This document shows, in pieces, positions 7,196 through 9,261 of a stretch of 9,261 nucleotides of DNA. Below the pieces are notes generated by a model. That model was given only the letters and a program-made list of their open reading frames with translations, ran no database searches and had not been told where the DNA came from. Positions within the stretch are counted from its first letter, which is position 1. Every line of letters starts with the position of its first letter. The position numbers and the translations under genes are program-made. This stretch comes from Eubacteriales bacterium (lineage in GTDB: Bacteria; Bacillota; Clostridia; Oscillospirales; CAG-382): positions 1 through 9,261 of the forward strand of contig JAQVQF010000082.1 in NCBI GenBank assembly GCA_028701715.1. The letters are read 5' to 3'.

Positions 7196-8197
7196 TTACG
7201 CTCTGTAAAAGCCCACTTTTTTATAAACCTTTGACAATGTCCTGCCGGCTATATAAGACGCGCGTTCCGTTCCTTTGGCGATAATCTCGTCGAGATATGC
7301 TTTATCCTTTAAAAGGCGCAACGCTTCCTCACGTATCGGACACAGCGTTTCGACAACCGCTTCGCCGACAGCTTTCTTGAATATGCCGTAGCCCTTGCCT
7401 TCGAATTCGTTTTCGATTTCGATAAAGGATTTACCGGTACAGACGGAATAAACAGTCATAAGGTTGGAAATACCCTTTTTATTTTCGGCGTCATATCGGA
7501 CGGAGGCTTCGCTGTCGGTCACGGCGCGTTTGAATTTTGACATAATAATTTCCGGGGTGTCCATCAGTAAAACGCTGCCGCCGCTTTCCTCCGATTTGCT
7601 CATTTTGCTTTCGGGGTCGTCAAGGCTCATTATTCTCGCTCCGACTTCGGGTATATAGGGCTCGGGAATCGTAAACACATCGCCGTATATTCCGTTGAAA
7701 CGCCCGGCTATATCGCGGCAAATTTCGACATGCTGCTTCTGGTCGTCCCCGACCGGCACAAGATCGGCCTGATATATAAGGATATCGGCTGCCATCAGCA
7801 CCGGATAGGTATAAAGCCCGGCGTTTATATTGTCGCTCTGCTTGGAGGCTTTATCCTTGAACTGTGTCATTCTGTTAAGCTCGCCCATCATCGTGTAGCA
7901 GCTTAAAACCCAGGCAAGCTCCGCGTGAGCGGGCACCCGGCTTTGTATAAACAGCACATTTTTTTCGGGATCGAGTCCGCAGGCGATATATTGCGCCAGC
8001 TGCTCGAGCGTGCGTTTTCTTAATACAGAGGGATCGTGCCTGACGGTGATGGCATGCAGGTCCGCAAGCATATAAAAGCATTCGTAATCGTCATACAGTT
8101 TAACCCAGTTTTTTATCGCTCCTATATATGAACCGAGGGTTAGCTCCCCCGTGGGCTTTATTCCGGAAAGTATACGCGGCTTTTTCGCGTGATCCAT
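7196..8197 (-). CDS. trpS: Tryptophanyl-tRNA synthetase
   Basis: TrpRS charges tRNA-Trp with tryptophan using ATP. At 333 residues it has the bacterial TrpRS length. The class I Rossmann fold opens with I-L-S-G-I-K-P-T-G-E (9-18) and T-L-G-S-Y (20-24), the TrpRS form of the HIGH signature, with Ser where Asn is usual. Further family segments are L-A-D-L-H-A-I (44-50), the conserved V-P-V-G-D-D-Q-K-Q-H (147-156) and the ATP-binding loop K-M-S-K-S (198-202). The C-terminal anticodon-binding helical domain ends in R-T-L-S-K-V-Y-K-K-V-G-F. The ATG at 8197 follows GGGAG at 8 bases. It is the first gene of the minus-strand series, with its own sigma-A-type promoter and a leader of only about 38 bases. 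That is too short for a T-box, so no tRNA-sensing riboswitch is seen. Confidence 0.97.
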   Translation of the reverse strand: MDHAKKPRILSGIKPTGELTLGSYIGAIKNWVKLYDDYECFYMLADLHAITVRHDPSVLRKRTLEQLAQYIACGLDPEKNVLFIQSRVPAHAELAWVLSCYTMMGELNRMTQFKDKASKQSDNINAGLYTYPVLMAADILIYQADLVPVGDDQKQHVEICRDIAGRFNGIYGDVFTIPEPYIPEVGARIMSLDDPESKMSKSEESGGSVLLMDTPEIIMSKFKRAVTDSEASVRYDAENKKGISNLMTVYSVCTGKSFIEIENEFEGKGYGIFKKAVGEAVVETLCPIREEALRLLKDKAYLDEIIAKGTERASYIAGRTLSKVYKKVGFYRA

Positions 8198-8241
8198 TAT
8201 TTTTTCTCCCTTAGATACTAAATATTGTATATTTTCATATT

Positions 8242-8270
8242 ATTGTATCATACATTTTCCGAATTTTCAA
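8242..8270 (-). promoter_or_regulatory. Sigma-A-type promoter of trpS
   Basis: On the minus strand the -35 is TTGAAA (8270-8265) and the -10 is TACAAT (8247-8242), separated by exactly 17 bases. Each hexamer is one base off consensus. The expected start is near 8235, giving a leader of about 38 bases. An 11-base palindrome TGTATCATACA (8244-8254) overlaps the -10 box and could be an operator or chance in AT-rich DNA. Confidence 0.7.
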
Positions 8271-8291
8271 TAAATATTTTGGAAAAAGTCA

Positions 8292-8320
8292 TTTACAAGA
8301 TAAAATGTTTGATGTATAAT
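8292..8320 (+). promoter_or_regulatory. Sigma-A-type promoter of pduL and the following gene
   Basis: The -35 is TTTACA (8292-8297) and the -10 is a perfect TATAAT (8315-8320), with a 17-base spacer. The only mismatch to consensus is the third base of the -35. Transcription should start near 8327, about 27 bases before the pduL ATG. It is divergent from the trpS promoter, with 21 bases between the two -35 boxes. Confidence 0.75.
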
Positions 8321-8353
8321 GTTATGTCATATTATTTTGAAAGGAACTGAATC

Positions 8354-8926
8354 ATGTCAAAAATTCTCGTCGAAACGTCGGCGCGTCACGTTCACATAAC
8401 GGCTGAGGCGCTTGAAATCCTTTTCGGAAAGGGGTATTCGCTTACCTGTAAAAAGAAGCTTACCCAACCCGGACAGTTTGCCTGCGAGGAAAGAATCGAC
8501 GTGGTCGGACCGAAGAATACATTGAAAAACGTATCCATCCTCGGCCCTGTCCGCAAGGCCAACCAGGTCGAGGTTTCCTTATCCGACGCAAGAACTCTCG
8601 GAGTGGAAGCGCCGGTGCGCGAATCCGGGGATGTCGCGGGCTCCGCTCCCGTCAAGCTCATAGGCCCAAAAGGCGAAATTGAACTGACCGAAGGCTGCAT
8701 TGTTGCGAAAAGGCATATACATATCACGCCGAAAGAAGCGGAGGAATTCGGTCTTGTCAACGGACAGACGGTATCCGTCCGTCTTGATGACACCGCCCGT
8801 CCCCTTATCTTCGGGGATGTCGTCGTAAGAGTAAGCGATAAATTCGCCCCGGCGATGCATATCGACACCGACGAATCCAACGCCGCCTGCGCTTTCGGCA
8901 TTGTTTACGGCGAAATAATTAAATAA
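8354..8926 (+). CDS. pduL: PduL-type phosphate acyltransferase (phosphotransacylase)
   Basis: PduL enzymes interconvert acyl-CoA and acyl-phosphate, the step that together with a kinase yields ATP from acetyl-CoA or propionyl-CoA. They are unrelated to Pta. The 190-residue protein has both halves of the PduL fold: S-A-R-H-V-H-I-T (9-16) with L-F-G-K-G-Y and L-T-Q-P-G-Q-F-A (36-43), I-L-G-P-V-R (62-67), then A-K-R-H-I-H-I-T (118-125) and a third histidine region, M-H-I-D (168-171). H12, H14, H121, H123 and H169 match the family's zinc-binding histidines. The N-terminus starts directly at the first domain, so the amphipathic extension that targets microcompartment PduLs to the shell is absent. 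A cytosolic acetyl-phosphate role is therefore more likely than propanediol use. The ATG follows AGGA at 8 bases, behind its own promoter. The substrate (acetyl or propionyl) cannot be read from sequence. Confidence 0.93.
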   Translation: MSKILVETSARHVHITAEALEILFGKGYSLTCKKKLTQPGQFACEERIDVVGPKNTLKNVSILGPVRKANQVEVSLSDARTLGVEAPVRESGDVAGSAPVKLIGPKGEIELTEGCIVAKRHIHITPKEAEEFGLVNGQTVSVRLDDTARPLIFGDVVVRVSDKFAPAMHIDTDESNAACAFGIVYGEIIK

Positions 8927-8964
8927 CAACAACAAATATATTCTATTCGAAGAAAGGAAATCGC

Positions 8965-9261
8965 ATGTTAAACTATTCAAAAGAAATCGGACGCATGTGT
9001 TGCGTTGCCAAAGGTTCCGACCACGGACCGGCACCCATTCCCGAAGAAGGCAAATGGGTTCAGGCAAAGCAAATCACCGACATTTCCGGGTACACTCACG
9101 GAGTGGGCTGGTGCGCTCCTCAGCAGGGCGCTTGTAAGCTTTCCTTAAACGTCAAGGACGGAATAATCGAGGAAGCTCTTGTCGAAACCCTGGGCTGCTC
9201 CGGCATGACACACTCCGCCGCCATGGCCGCCGAAATACTACCAGGTAAAACCATCCTTGAG
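8965..9261 (+). CDS. NifU/IscU-like Fe-S cluster scaffold-related protein, N-terminal part (cut by window end)
   Basis: Ninety-nine codons are visible. After about 45 residues without a clear match, residues 57-96 run C-K-L-S-L-N-V-K-D-G-I-I-E-E-A and then T-L-G-C-S-G-M-T-H-S-A-A-M-A-A-E-I-L-P-G-K-T. This parallels the NifU/IscU N-domain, where a cysteine, a beta strand, a G-I-I-E-D-A turn, a G-C and a G-K-T follow one another. C57 and C78 align with the first two cluster-ligand cysteines; C12, C13 and C50 are extra. The usual Gly-Asp just after the first cysteine is missing (C-K-L instead). From memory, this matches the Clostridial 'iron-sulfur cluster assembly scaffold protein' usually encoded beside a GGGtGRT protein; that neighbour would lie outside the window. 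The ATG follows AGGA at 6 bases. It sits 38 bases after pduL with no terminator or separate promoter seen, so co-transcription is likely. The biochemical role is unknown. Confidence 0.75.
   Translation, partial: MLNYSKEIGRMCCVAKGSDHGPAPIPEEGKWVQAKQITDISGYTHGVGWCAPQQGACKLSLNVKDGIIEEALVETLGCSGMTHSAAMAAEILPGKTILE

Noticed and set aside
8223..8248. Second trpS promoter from a repeated TATTGTAT (8223-8230 and 8241-8248)
   Set aside because: Only the upstream copy has a good -35 (TTGAAA) at 17 bases; the other copy has TATGAT at that position.
8392..9067. Minus-strand open frames opposite pduL and the following gene
   Set aside because: The plus-strand proteins have clear family motifs, promoters and ribosome binding sites; the opposing frames have none and overlap each other.

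Overview
The window looks like a chromosomal segment of a low-to-moderate GC Bacillota (Firmicutes), most probably class Clostridia. The gene order gdpP-rplI-dnaB is the classic Firmicute arrangement. Ribosome binding sites are strong AGGAGG/GGAG types, the promoters are of the sigma-A TTGACA/TATAAT type, and a PduL-type phosphotransacylase sits beside a NifU-like scaffold gene. I cannot place the genus from sequence alone. There are no rRNA or tRNA genes, CRISPR arrays, insertion sequences or prophage genes, and no gene-free stretch longer than about 160 bases.

Left and centre (1-8197, all minus strand). Read in the direction of transcription the order is trpS (tryptophanyl-tRNA synthetase), a type IIA topoisomerase B subunit, its A subunit, gdpP (membrane c-di-AMP phosphodiesterase), rplI (ribosomal protein L9) and the start of dnaB (replicative helicase, cut by the window edge). 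Gaps are 64, 15, 30, 70 and 47 bases and no convincing intrinsic terminator lies between them, so this may be one long housekeeping transcript. A promoter sits upstream of trpS and a weaker candidate lies between trpS and the topoisomerase genes. The topoisomerase pair carries recognisable catalytic residues but departs from consensus at several normally well-kept motifs (ATP lid, TOPRIM EGDSAGG, the quinolone region of the A subunit). It is best read as the organism's second type IIA enzyme, topoisomerase IV-like, rather than its main gyrase. A 7-base tandem repeat fills the gap between rplI and dnaB and overlaps the rplI stop codon.

Right (8198-9261). A 156-base divergent intergenic region carries two back-to-back sigma-A promoters, one for trpS and one for a plus-strand pair. 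The first plus-strand gene is a pduL-type phosphate acyltransferase without the N-terminal extension that targets relatives to microcompartments, so it is probably a cytosolic acetyl-CoA/acetyl-phosphate enzyme. The second, cut by the window end, resembles the N-terminal part of NifU/IscU Fe-S scaffold proteins but has lost part of the usual motif around the first cysteine. From memory of the families this is the Clostridial scaffold-like protein usually followed by a 'GGGtGRT' protein, a conserved pair without a settled function. That is the least understood part of the window.

Together the minus-strand genes join translation (TrpRS, L9), DNA topology, DNA replication (DnaB) and c-di-AMP turnover. 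The plus-strand genes point to energy metabolism and Fe-S chemistry of an anaerobe.
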